Part shown: piece after piece, positions 20,146 to 28,299 of the stretch
How positions within the stretch are numbered: position 1 is the stretch's first letter
Layout of the letters: every line of letters starts with the position of its first letter
From: Mariniphaga sp963747515
GTDB taxonomy: Bacteria > Bacteroidota > Bacteroidia > Bacteroidales > Prolixibacteraceae
Length of the DNA stretch: 64,000 nt
Assembly (NCBI GenBank): GCA_963747515.1
Contig: CAVVFN010000008.1
Span: 1-64,000 of the forward strand
Reading direction: 5' to 3'
Translations under genes and position numbers: made by a program
The notes under the pieces: model-generated
Told to the model about the DNA's origin: nothing
Databases searched by the model: none
What the model saw: the letters and a program-made list of their open reading frames with translations, nothing else

Positions 20146-20430
20146 CTATAACGTATCGTATAGATCATTCCACTCCGGGTTCAACTCCTCAATCAGCTTT
20201 AACTTTTTTGCCCGGTTTCCTGCTTTGATTTGCTTTTCCCTTGCCCTTGCATCAATAATACTGTCGAACTCCTGATACCAAACCAGCTTATCGGCATTAT
20301 ACCGGGCTGTAAACGAATCCGGGTACTTCTTAGTCCGGTGGCTTTCCATACGGGCTTTTAAATCGGATGTCACACCGGTGTATAAAACCTTGTTATGGGA
20401 ATTCGTTGTTAAATAAGTCCAGGCTTTCAT
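20146..20430 (-). CDS. GIY-YIG nuclease family protein (stand-alone)
   Basis: Intact 94-residue ORF. VLYTGVTSDLKARMESHRTK carries the YTG...L..R..EH-type GIY-YIG core, with Arg in the R-x3-H helix. LVWYQEFDSIIDARAREKQI supplies the conserved Glu. The ending KLKLIEELNPEWNDLY is characteristic of the Bacteroidota stand-alone UvrC-like GIY-YIG proteins. The first motif (normally YYVYILT) is represented by WTYLTTN. These proteins are frequent near repeats in this phylum; substrate unknown. Confidence 0.9.
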   Translation of the reverse strand: MKAWTYLTTNSHNKVLYTGVTSDLKARMESHRTKKYPDSFTARYNADKLVWYQEFDSIIDARAREKQIKAGNRAKKLKLIEELNPEWNDLYDTL

Positions 20431-20464
20431 ATCAACTTAAAAATGATTTCGCCTTAATTAGGGT

Positions 20465-20570
20465 TCATTTGTCAGCAAATGCTTTGAATAGTTTTCCAGG
20501 CTTCTGTTCTAACTTTTCAACCTGCTCAGGCAGAAGGTTAAGTTCTTTTATTTCTTTTTTTGATTGCTCA
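20465..20570 (-). pseudogene. Possible 3' gene fragment
   Basis: An open segment ends with EIKELNLLPEQVEKLEQKPG, then KLFKAFADK and a stop. It is amphipathic and protein-like but has no start codon and no recognisable family. It probably is the tail of a deleted gene. Confidence 0.25.
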
Positions 20571-20689
20571 GATGAATACGGATTACACGGATTCAGGTGA
20601 TTCGTGTGGAAGAGCTTTCACGAAGGCACAAGGAAACTATTTACTGTTCACTGTTTACTTCCCGCCCGGATGACTCCAGTCGGACGGGT

Positions 20690-20947
20690 TTACTCATTTG
20701 CCCCATACCTTCCTTCAATTATACCAGTTACAGAAAGATCTTCATCGAGGTCGGGCCAGTGCAGACCGGTTCCTCCACAAATTATTTCGATATTATTTTT
20801 TTGCTGATCGGTGGCATTTTTCAATTTCTTATTGGCATTAACCGGAAACCTTATTTCTTTGCTATCCGACATGAGCATACAAATCATCCCGTTTTCATAC
20901 CACGCTTTTTTTACTTTAAAAAGCAATTCAGCTACCATGTACTTCAT
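20690..20947 (-). CDS. DUF2442 domain-containing protein
   Basis: Intact 85-residue ORF. LLFKVKKAWYENGMICMLMS, EIRFPVNANKKLKNAT and IHWPDLDEDLSV-like residues (here GLHWPDLDEDLSV) are the DUF2442 pattern. Its 5' end overlaps the DUF4160 gene by 20 bp, so the two form one transcription unit. DUF4160/DUF2442 pairs are common in bacteria and resemble toxin-antitoxin-sized modules, but no activity has been established that I can cite. Confidence 0.85.
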   Translation of the reverse strand: MKYMVAELLFKVKKAWYENGMICMLMSDSKEIRFPVNANKKLKNATDQQKNNIEIICGGTGLHWPDLDEDLSVTGIIEGRYGANE

Positions 20948-21164
20948 ACCATTTGCTTTTTATTAATTCAACATGCTTTTTTATCAACTTTTCAGCAGTT
21001 TTCAAATCACTTACCTTCATTCCCTGAGAAAATTCCAGTTCTATTGGTTCCATCCAATATTTAGCAAATCCACCGGCTTTTCTCACATGAATATGCATGG
21101 GTTCGTTTCCTTCATTTGAGTAGAAGAAAAAAACAAATCCCAATTCTCTGAAAACTTCCGGCAT
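20928..21164 (-). CDS. DUF4160 domain-containing protein
   Basis: Intact 78-residue ORF: MPEVFRELGFVFFFYSNEGN, EPMHIHVRKAGGFAKYWMEP. The 'F-x5-F-xxxEPxHIHV' signature defines DUF4160. It is the upstream member of the DUF4160-DUF2442 pair, and the 20-bp overlap suggests translational coupling. Confidence 0.9.
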   Translation of the reverse strand: MPEVFRELGFVFFFYSNEGNEPMHIHVRKAGGFAKYWMEPIELEFSQGMKVSDLKTAEKLIKKHVELIKSKWYEVHGS

Positions 21165-21230
21165 GTTTAAAATTTTTCTAAAATTAATTATTTAATAAAC
21201 ATCTTCAGTGATAAGATGGTAGAAAATTGT

Positions 21231-21425
21231 CCACGGATTACACGAATTGGCTCGAATTGCCAAACTGTCCACGGATTACACGAATTGGCACGAATTATAA
21301 TTTGTAAACTTTTTCATCTGCTTCTTTCACCAGTCCACGGATTACACGAATTTTCACGAATTAAAGGATAAGTCATTTATACTGAGTCCACGGATTACAC
21401 GAATTGGCACGAATTATAATTTATA
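21231..21425. repeat. CCACGGATTACACGAATT direct repeats
   Basis: Four copies of GTCCACGGATTACACGAATT followed by GGCACGAATT or TTCACGAATT (starting about 21231, 21269, 21333 and 21386). Between the second and third lies a copy of a dehydrogenase 3' end (VKEADEKVYKL, stop). Related sequence flanks the GxxExxY gene, the epimerase and both dehydrogenase starts. Confidence 0.9.
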
Positions 21426-22916
21426 AACTTTTTCTCCACCCTCTTTCACCATATTCCGCATATCAACAATCATTTGCGCATGCTTCTGAATTTCTTCTAC
21501 TTCAAACACTGAATGATTCGTCGTCAGCACCACAACATCCGCTTTTTCCAATGCTTCTGCGGTAAGCTCTACAGATTCGTATTTCACACCATCCACTGTA
21601 ACTGCTGGAATAAACGGATCGTGATATTGCACATTTCCCCCTTTATGCGCTACTGTTTCCATAATCTCGAGGGCAGGTGATTCCCGCTCGTCATTAATAT
21701 TCGGCTTATAGGCCACACCCAGAAACAAAACTGTACTGCCGTTTACTGCTTTTTTGTGGCGATTAAGGGCGGTGGCAATCTTAATGTACATGTAGTGCGG
21801 CATGCGCATGTTGATGTGGCCGGCGGCATGGATCATTGAAAGATCAAAGTTGTATTTCTTGGCAATGTGCTCGAGGTAAAACGGGTCGAGCGGTATGCAG
21901 TGGCCGCCGATTCCCGGCCCCGGGTAGAATGCCTGGAACCCGAAGGGCTTGGTTTTGGCTGCATCAATTACTTCCCAGATGTTGATGTCCATTTTCCCTG
22001 CCAGTAAAGCCAGTTCGTTAATGAGACTGATGTTTACCAGCCGGTAGGTATTCTCCAGAATCTTCACCATTTCAGCTACGCGTGGTGAGCTTACCGGGTA
22101 AATATGGTCGATGGCCTTTTTATACAATGCCTCCCCTATTTCCAGTCCGTCGGGCGACATTGCCCCCAGCACCTTTGGCGTGTTGCGGGTGTGGAACTGC
22201 TTGTTGCCGGGATCGACGCGCTCGGGGGAGTATGCTAACCAGAAGTCGATGCCGTGTTTGAAAGGGTTAGTTGTTGTTTCAGGTTTATGTGGTTCATTTA
22301 GTTTATTTGGTTTATGTTGTTCATTTTGTTCATGTTGTGATGGTTCAGAATAGTTTGAAGAGGTTCGAAAATGGGGTTCATTTGGTTTATGTTGTTCCTC
22401 TTCTTGTCTTGTGTCTTGTGTCTCTTTGTCTTGTGTCTTCCTATTAAGTGGGTTGTGGATTGATTCGGCTTCTATGATGGGCAACATAAAGTCCTCCGTT
22501 GTAGTCGGGTAAGTGGTGCTTTCGAGGCAGACAAACGTGCCGGGTTTCATGTTGCGGCCAATCTCGATGCAGGCGCTTTCGATGTAGCTCATGTCGGGTT
22601 TTTTGAACCGGTCGAGGGGCGTGGGCACGGCAATGATAAGGGCATCGCAGTCGGCCATGCGCGAGAAGTCGGTGGTGGCACACAGCGAAACGTTGTCTAC
22701 CACTTCCTTTAGTACAGCATCGCGAATGTCCTTAATGTAATTTTTCCCGTGGTTGATGCTGTCGACCTTTTCGGGGTTCTTGTCGAAGCCGATGGTTTTC
22801 ACGCCTGCTTCGGCGAAGTTAACGGCGAGCGGCAGGCCTACGTAGCCGAGACCGATGATGCCGACGGTTTCTGCATTGTTGTGGATTTTGGAGAGGATTT
22901 GGTGCTTATGGTTCAT
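21414..22916 (-). CDS. UDP-N-acetylglucosamine/mannosamine-type dehydrogenase, copy 2 (intact)
   Basis: Intact, 500 residues from MNHKHQILS. I chose this start over the ATG at 22952 because the 12 extra codons come from a CACGAATT repeat. Domains: NAD-binding Rossmann (GIIGLGYVGLPLAVNFAEAG), VPTPLDRFKKPD, SPERVDPGN, VKILENTYRLVNISLINELA, catalytic GIGGHCIPLDPFY, and the C-terminal domain with LGVAYKPNINDERESPALEI. It oxidises the C6 of a UDP-HexNAc to the uronate with two NAD+. Family members are usually about 430 residues. The excess is a hydrophilic insert (QHKPNEP...HEQNEQHKPNKLNEPHKP) between LPIIEAES and FWLAYSPERVD. UDP-glucose dehydrogenase is less likely. Confidence 0.9.
   Translation of the reverse strand: MNHKHQILSKIHNNAETVGIIGLGYVGLPLAVNFAEAGVKTIGFDKNPEKVDSINHGKNYIKDIRDAVLKEVVDNVSLCATTDFSRMADCDALIIAVPTPLDRFKKPDMSYIESACIEIGRNMKPGTFVCLESTTYPTTTEDFMLPIIEAESIHNPLNRKTQDKETQDTRQEEEQHKPNEPHFRTSSNYSEPSQHEQNEQHKPNKLNEPHKPETTTNPFKHGIDFWLAYSPERVDPGNKQFHTRNTPKVLGAMSPDGLEIGEALYKKAIDHIYPVSSPRVAEMVKILENTYRLVNISLINELALLAGKMDINIWEVIDAAKTKPFGFQAFYPGPGIGGHCIPLDPFYLEHIAKKYNFDLSMIHAAGHINMRMPHYMYIKIATALNRHKKAVNGSTVLFLGVAYKPNINDERESPALEIMETVAHKGGNVQYHDPFIPAVTVDGVKYESVELTAEALEKADVVVLTTNHSVFEVEEIQKHAQMIVDMRNMVKEGGEKVYKL
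22282..22441 (+). repeat. Mosaic repeat block inside dehydrogenase copy 2, translated in frame
   Basis: On the plus strand: GGTTTATGTGGTTCATTTAG-type 9-mers, AGTTTGAAGAGGTTCGAAAA, GGTTCATTTGGTTTATGTTG, then TCTTGTGTCTTGTGTCTC heptamers. The minus strand is open and reads as a Q/H/K/P/N/E-rich linker. Two 9-mers fewer than copy 1. Confidence 0.9.
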
Positions 22917-22960
22917 TGATAAATAGATTACACGAATTTTTTCGAATTTCACGAAAGGTG

Positions 22961-23062
22961 CTAATTAGCGAGCCGGTAGTATTTCAGCGATGGCATTCCA
23001 AAATTCACCAGCAAACCCAATCTGAAATTTGTTGCTTTTATATTATTTAGTGTTTGTTGTTT
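22961..23062 (-). pseudogene. GxxExxY protein, C-terminal remnant 1
   Basis: It encodes QQTLNNIKATNFRLGLLVNF then GMPSLKYYRLAN and a stop, identical to the end of the intact gene at 15069. It sits at the same distance upstream of dehydrogenase copy 2, so gene pair and flank were duplicated together and this partner was then truncated. Confidence 0.9.
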
Positions 23063-23106
23063 AATAGAATTTCGCGAACCTGGAATACGAATTACGCGAA
23101 TTTGAA

Positions 23107-23206
23107 TTATTGTGTATTAACAAGTCTCTTATATCTGAGGGATGTCTCACCAAAGTTGATTAATAATCCTAATTGAAACTTAGTGGCTTTTATATTATTT
23201 AAAGTT
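23107..23206 (-). pseudogene. GxxExxY protein, C-terminal remnant 2
   Basis: It encodes TLNNIKATKFQLGLLINFGE then TSLRYKRLVNTQ and a stop. It is a diverged paralogue of remnant 1, preceded by an ACGAATTACGCGAATTT-type repeat. Confidence 0.85.
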
Positions 23207-23639
23207 TAGTTCGTGAAATCAGCATACAGCTCCCGCTCTTCTGACTCCCGGCCAAACGGTATTCTGCACCTGTAAAACTAAGGCAGTCAATGCATTTGCA
23301 ACTATTTTTCACGATGGTGTTTTTGGTAAAATGTTTCGGTTTCCTACAGCTTCGCCCCGTCAGTTACAGTGGCTGCAATCTGTTAAGGCAAAATTCCCTT
23401 TCGGGTTTCGGGATGCAAAAGTAACCCATTTGGTTGTTTATTGTGCGTTTTTTATGTTCTTTTTCTAATTTATACCGATCCTAAATTACGGAGGAAACAG
23501 CACCTAACCCTCCCTCATAAAGCACTTTACAAGCATACTGCTGCTCAAAGGATTAGAAAAAATCAGCTTTTTGGCAGGGAGAGGTCTGTTTTGCTGATCG
23601 GGAGGGGGAAAGATGGGAAGGGATGGGGTACATATGTTC
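23207..23639. other. Intergenic region without recognised gene
   Basis: No convincing gene. A short plus-strand ORF at 23441-23692 ends inside the repeat array and has no family resemblance. Confidence 0.4.
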
Positions 23640-24235
23640 GGGAGGGTTTGAGGAGTTTGTTGTTGGGAGTTTATGTGGTTCATTTTGTTTAGGTTGAAAG
23701 GTTAGAAAGGTTCGAAAGGTTTGAAGAGTTTTGGTGTTTTAGTGTTTTGGTGTTTTGGTGTTTTGGTGTTTTAGTGTTTTAGTGTTTTAGTGTTTTAGTG
23801 TTTTAGTGCTGGGGGGGTTATGTGGTTCATTTTGTTTATGGGGTTCAATTTGTTTATAGTTCCTTCTTCGGTCTTTGGTCTTCCGACGATATTGCAGGGT
23901 TTATGTTGTTCATATTGTTTATGGGGTTCATTTTGTTTATGGGGGTCTCCCTTCTCCCGTCTTCCGTCTTCCGTCTTCCGTCTCCGGTCTTCCGTCTCCA
24001 ATCTTCCAACTTTGGTCTTCGGTCTTCGGTCTTCGGTCTTCCGTCATCTTCGTTCTCCCAGTCTCTTGTCTCCCGTCTTCCGTCTTCCTGCTTCGGTCTT
24101 CCTTCTTCCGTCTTCCTGCTTGGTCTTCCTTCTTCCGTCTTCCTGCTTCGGTCTTCCTGCTTCCGTCTTCCTGCTTCGGTCTTCCTTCTTCCGTCTTCCG
24201 ACTATATTGGTATTGTTTATGGGGTTCATGTTGTT
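23640..24235 (+). repeat. Mosaic repeat array 1
   Basis: Order on the plus strand: GGTTCGAAAGGTTTGAAGAG, then TTTTGGTG/TTTTAGTG octamers (about 14 units), then TTTATGTGG/TTCATTTTG nonamers, a GACGATATTGCAGGG segment, more nonamers, then CTTCCGT/CTTCGGT/CTTCCTG heptamers, and a final short nonamer stretch. Confidence 0.9.
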
Positions 24236-24277
24236 TATGATGTCAACCATGGAATATCCTTTTTCGGTTGTCTGTCG

Positions 24278-24496
24278 CTATTCATAATGGTACTTGCACG
24301 AGATTATTTTAATTTCCTTATCGCTGATTGTATAAACAAGCCGATGTTCATCATTTATACGTCTCGACCAATGACCTTTTAATTTATATTTTAAAGGTTC
24401 CGGTTTTCCTGTTCCTTTAAATGGATTCTTTGAAGTTTCCTCGATAAGTTGGGTGATTTTTTACCATCCTTTAGCAGTAAATGCAATGTTTCTCAT
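24278..24496 (-). pseudogene. YoeB/Txe-family toxin with in-frame stop and internal shortening
   Basis: One frame reads MRNIAFTAKGW, TAA, KITQLIEETSKNPFKGTGKP, then EPLKYKLKGHWSRRINDEHR and LVYTISDKEIKIISCKYHYE with a stop. The second half is a textbook YoeB C-terminus (GKPEPLK...WSRRI..EHRLVY...CKYHY), including the catalytic His/Tyr tail. The region around the stop lacks about a dozen residues (normally ...W..LTYWQ..DK..LKRI) compared with the usual 84-residue toxin. The ribosome-dependent mRNA interferase would thus be dead. The adjoining antitoxin is intact. It sits between two mosaic repeat arrays. Confidence 0.85.
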
Positions 24497-24518
24497 TTGA
24501 CCAGGAGTAAGGAACCTT

Positions 24519-24752
24519 TTATAGCTTCTTAACCATTTCTTTGAATTCGTCAGGAGTGAATCTGACGGAAGGTTCTTGTGCTTTGCTCTCCATTAAATGT
24601 TTTTCATTTGCCGGATTCATTGTAAGATATGTAGTTTCATCCGGTACTAATGATACAGTTATTGTAATCTCTTTTCCTTTGAAAAGTTTCTTAATTGTAT
24701 CCATCAGATTTTCATTGATTTCATTTGCTTTTAATTTATATATAGCTTCCAT
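24519..24752 (-). CDS. Antitoxin of a YoeB-type pair
   Basis: Intact 77-residue ORF 22 bp upstream of the toxin remnant and in the same orientation, the normal antitoxin-toxin order. The sequence MEAIYKLKANEINENLMDTI then KKLFKGKEITITVSLVPDET has a short N-terminal DNA-binding/dimer portion. It ends with an acidic-hydrophobic tail (SVRFTPDEFKEMVKKL) of the kind that wraps the toxin. Its length and position fit Bacteroidota antitoxins paired with Txe/YoeB. The family name is not certain. Confidence 0.7.
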   Translation of the reverse strand: MEAIYKLKANEINENLMDTIKKLFKGKEITITVSLVPDETTYLTMNPANEKHLMESKAQEPSVRFTPDEFKEMVKKL

Positions 24753-24839
24753 TTTTCTAAACTTTTACTGTTCCTTCGCAAAGTTAATTTTTTTTCATAA
24801 AACTTGTAAACTTCTTTTTTCATTTCTTTTCTGTCCTGT

Positions 24840-26190
24840 TGTTAGGCTGAAAGGTTTGAAAGGTTCGAAAGGTTTGAAAGGTTTGAATTGTTTTGGTGTT
24901 TTAGTGTTTTAGTGTTTTAGTGTTTTAGTGTTTTAGTGTTTTAGTGTTGGGGGGTTATGTGGTTCATTTTTATTTATGGGGTTCAATTTGTTTATAGTTC
25001 CTTCTTCGGTCTTCGGTCTTCCGACGATATTGCAGGGTTTATGGGTTCATATTGTTTATATTGTTTATGTGGTTCATTTTGTTTATGTTGTTCGGGCCTA
25101 AACCTTTTGCCACCAAAACTCAAAAACACCAAATTTCACCAAACATACAACTCTTTACTTCGGTCTTCGGTCTTCGGTCTTCCAGCTTCCGTCTTCTGTC
25201 TTCCGTCTTCCAACTTCCGTCTTCGGTCTTCCGACTTCCGTCTTCCGTCTTCGGTCTTCCGACGATATTGCAGGGTTTATGGGTTCATATTGTTTATATT
25301 GTTTATGTGGTTCATTTTGTTTATGTTGTTCGGGCCTAAACCTTTTGCCACCAAAACTCAAAAACACCAAATTTCACCAAACATACAACTCTTTACTTCG
25401 GTCTTCGGTCTCCGGTCTTCCAACTTCCGTCTTCGGTCTTCGGTCTTCCGACGATATTGCAGGGTTTATGGGTTCATATTGTTTATATTGTTTATGTGGT
25501 TCATTTTGTTTATGTTGTTCGGGCCTAAACCTTTTGCCACCAAAACTCAAAAACACCAAATTTCACCAAACATACAACTCTTTACTTCGGTCTTCGGTCT
25601 CCGGTCTTCCAACTTCCGTCTTCGGTCTTCGGTCTTCCGAATGTTTCAGTGTTTTAGTGTTGGGGGTTTATGGGGTTCATATTGTTTATGTGGTTTATGG
25701 GTTCATTTTGTTTATGTTGTTCGGGCCTAAACCTTTTGCCACCAAAACTCAAAAACACCAAATTTCACCAAACATACAACTCTTTACTTCCGTCTTCGGT
25801 CTTCGGTCTTCCAGCTTCCGTCTTCTGTCTTCCGACGATATTGCAGGGTTTATGGGTTCATATTGTTTATATTGTTTATGTTGTTTATGTTGTTCATTTT
25901 GTTTATGTTGTTCGGGCCTAAACCTTTTGCCACCAAAACTCAAAAACACCAAATTTCACCAAACATACAACTCTTTACTTCGGTCTCCGGTCTTCCAGCT
26001 TCCGTCTTCGGTCTTCGGTCTTCGGTCTTCCAGCTTCCGTCTTCCGTCTTCCGTCTTCCGTCTTCCGAGTGTTTCAGTGTTTTAGTGTTGAGGGTTTATG
26101 GGGTTCATATTGTTTATAAGTTCCTTCTTCGGTCTTCGGTCTTCGGTCTTCGGTCTTCCAGCTTCCTTCGGTCTTCCTTCTTCTGAATAT
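24840..26190 (+). repeat. Mosaic repeat array 2 with about 190-240 bp higher-order unit
   Basis: It begins with GGTTTGAAAGGTTCGAAAGG and TTTTAGTG octamers, then five higher-order units. Each unit has GACGATATTGCAGGGTTTAT, TTTATGTGG/TTCATTTTG nonamers, a constant GGGCCTAAACCTTTTGCCAC...CAAACATACAA core, then CTTCGGT/CTTCCGT heptamers. The cores start near 25093, 25331, 25520, 25722 and 25913. All frames are nearly stop-free, which creates spurious ORFs. Confidence 0.95.
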
Positions 26191-26289
26191 TAACACTCAT
26201 TAAATATTATTATACCTTTTACTATTGATTTTCGGATTGAAATGTCGTAACTTGTAGGACATTATATACTTAAATAGGAGGGAAAAACA

Positions 26290-26676
26290 ATGAGAAAAGA
26301 TGAAGTATTAAATGAAATCGAACAAATGTTTGGTGTTGTACCATCAATGTTCAAGGCAGTACCAGAGTCGACAATTGAATTGGAGTGGAACCTTTTCAAA
26401 AGTGTTCATTTGGAAGAAGGTGCCATTCCTAACAAGTATCGTGAATTGATTGGTGTAGCTATTTCGGCAATAACGAAATGCCGTTACTGTTCCTATTTCC
26501 ACACTGAATTAGCCAAATTAAATGGCGCAACGGAAGCGGAAATTGAAGATGCCATTCATTTTACCAAGTCAAGTGCAGGATGGAGTACCTATGTAAATGG
26601 GCTTCAACTTGATTATGATGAATTTACAAAAGAAACTGATCAGGCAGTTGAACACGTAAAGGCTGTACATGCATGA
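26290..26676 (+). CDS. Carboxymuconolactone decarboxylase/AhpD-like protein
   Basis: Intact 128-residue ORF with a strong AGGAGGG ribosome-binding site 8 bp upstream of the ATG. ISAITKCRYCSYFHTELAKL carries the C-x-x-C-x3-H motif (C62, C65, H69 approximately) of the AhpD/CMD family, with a downstream GATEAEIEDAIHFTKSSAGW. CMD proteins form helical oligomers and many are thiol-disulfide reductases. It is a single-gene unit on the plus strand: repeats stop 100 bp upstream and a hairpin follows the stop. Confidence 0.9.
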   Translation: MRKDEVLNEIEQMFGVVPSMFKAVPESTIELEWNLFKSVHLEEGAIPNKYRELIGVAISAITKCRYCSYFHTELAKLNGATEAEIEDAIHFTKSSAGWSTYVNGLQLDYDEFTKETDQAVEHVKAVHA

Positions 26677-26718
26677 AACATTAAATTGTAAATTGCAATG
26701 CAAAAAAACAGTTGAAAA

Positions 26719-26741
26719 AAAAGCGCTGACTCAGCGCTTTT
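26719..26741. terminator. Intrinsic terminator hairpin after the AhpD-like gene
   Basis: Perfect palindrome AAAAGCGCTGA-C-TCAGCGCTTTT, 43 bp past the stop codon at 26676. It has A/T flanks on both sides, so it could work in both directions. Confidence 0.8.
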
Positions 26742-26829
26742 ATGAATGAATGCTCATAATCTTGCAGGGTTGAAGTATTCACTCATTTTCGGAAAAGATA
26801 AAAATTAGAACAGGTTTTAGGGGAATATT

Positions 26830-26962
26830 TTTCAGTCTTTCCAAAAATTATCGCCAGGCAACATTGCTATGCTCGCATACTCCTCTCAAAGCAGCTCTTA
26901 AAGTTTTAAATTTTGCATTAAAATATTCAGCATAAGCATTTTGGTTTTTATTGATAAAATTG
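26830..26962 (-). pseudogene. ISL3-type transposase, C-terminal remnant
   Basis: Minus-strand translation contains KNQNAYAEYFNAKFKTLRAA then LRGVCEHSNVAW and FLERLKNI. These match the '(N)xxAExFNAKxKxxRAxxRGV' end of DDE_Tnp_ISL3 transposases. No 5' part remains. Only the last about 45 codons are left, followed by a hairpin. Confidence 0.6.
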
Positions 26963-27007
26963 GAAAGGCGTTACCGGTGGTGCAATGAAGCAACCGGAAC
27001 GCCTTTT
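26963..27007. terminator. Hairpin AAAGGCGTTaCCGG / CCGGaACGCCTTT
   Basis: Inverted repeat of about 13 bp with one mismatch per arm, an approximately 16-nt loop and a T-run on the right. It may be an IS end or a terminator between the transposase remnant and the WecA-like gene. Confidence 0.6.
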
Positions 27008-27085
27008 CTAATTATTTATGGGCATCTCTAAAAACCAAATGTTGATACGTTCCTGCTGGCACCACCTCCTCTTTCCTCTCGCTTC

Positions 27086-28180
27086 CTATTTCCACTTTGC
27101 AGCTACTTCAGTTGTTCTGTGGTGGGCTTTTTTCAGCCTTAAAAAAACAGAAGGAATTAAGCAGATAGAGATTCCGATGCAAAACACAAGTAAAAACTGA
27201 AGGTTGATGTTGAACAGGGTTCGGTTAAACCACAAGGCGATTCCCGCTATTACCGCATTTCCGCCGATAAGGGTGGCGGTTACTCCCAGGTGGCGGGGAA
27301 TTATTTTCAGCAAACGGTGATGTGTGTGGTTTTTATCGGGTGAAAACGGGGATCTTCCTTCTGAAAGCCTTATAACAATTACCCTTAGTGTATCCAGCAG
27401 CGGGACTGCCAGCACGGCAAATGAAACAGCCGGGGCAGCAGCAACAGCATAAGGAGCTGTATTGGCAATGTTCAGTTCATTGAACTTAATCACAAGGACG
27501 GAGATAATCAATCCGATGATCAGCGAACCGGCATCCCCCATAAACAGTTTGTTTTTCATACCAAACACATTAAAGGCAAAAAAGCCCGACAGGCTGCCTG
27601 CCAATGCAAACGACATGATGGTGTATATGTAATGCCCGGCCAGGAGAAACCAGCTTCCGAAAACAACGGATGCAAAAATGGCCAGGCCGGATGCCAGTCC
27701 GTCGATGCCATCGATGAGGTTCCAGGCGTTTACAATGGTGAGCATCACAAACAGGGTAAGAAGGATTCCTGCAATGCCGGGAATTTGCCCAATGCCAAAC
27801 AGGCCATGCAGGTTTGTCAGCTGAATTCCGCCGGGAACGATAAGCAGGAAAGCAGCCAGCCCCTGGATAATGAATTTTTTACGTGCCGATATGATGATTA
27901 AATCGTCTTTTAACCCGATAAAAAACATCATGATGGTGGCGGCGATGATGTATTTTAAAGCTACAAAACTGAGATCGGCTGTTGAAATGACGGTACTGAT
28001 GATAAAGGCAATAAAAATAGCTACGCCCCCCAGGGGAGGTACGGTTGTGGTGTGAACCTTGCGTTCGCCGAAGGGTTCAAACAGGTTTTTGGCCCGCGCA
28101 ACCCTGATGATTGGGGGGATGCTTGCCAGTGACAGCAACAGGCTTAAAAAAAAAGCAATGAATGTTAAGGTTAGACCCAT
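27086..28180 (-). CDS. Undecaprenyl-phosphate GlcNAc-1-phosphate transferase (WecA/MraY family)
   Basis: Intact 364-residue ORF with about ten membrane segments. Conserved polyprenyl-phosphate N-acetylhexosamine-1-phosphate transferase motifs are seen. These are VHTTTVPPLGGVAIF (residues about 42-56), FIGLKDDLIIISARKK (the DD catalytic pair), TIVNAWNLIDGIDGLASGLA (NxxDGIDG), LFMGDAGSLIIG and FSPDKNHTHHRLL (HxHHR). WecA/TagO-type enzymes start surface-glycan repeat units by loading a sugar phosphate on undecaprenyl phosphate. MraY is less likely, given the HIHHR-type loop. It stands alone between repeat arrays rather than in the cluster at 0-8 kb. Confidence 0.9.
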   Translation of the reverse strand: MGLTLTFIAFFLSLLLSLASIPPIIRVARAKNLFEPFGERKVHTTTVPPLGGVAIFIAFIISTVISTADLSFVALKYIIAATIMMFFIGLKDDLIIISARKKFIIQGLAAFLLIVPGGIQLTNLHGLFGIGQIPGIAGILLTLFVMLTIVNAWNLIDGIDGLASGLAIFASVVFGSWFLLAGHYIYTIMSFALAGSLSGFFAFNVFGMKNKLFMGDAGSLIIGLIISVLVIKFNELNIANTAPYAVAAAPAVSFAVLAVPLLDTLRVIVIRLSEGRSPFSPDKNHTHHRLLKIIPRHLGVTATLIGGNAVIAGIALWFNRTLFNINLQFLLVFCIGISICLIPSVFLRLKKAHHRTTEVAAKWK

Positions 28181-28299
28181 TTTACAAGAGTTTGGTGCCG
28201 GTTTTATCCAACGTTGTTTTTGTTCAGATTTTTTTCGAAGTACAAATGTGTGGCTTTTAAATTAAAAAATGTAAGAAAAAATGAATTTTTTCATAAAAA

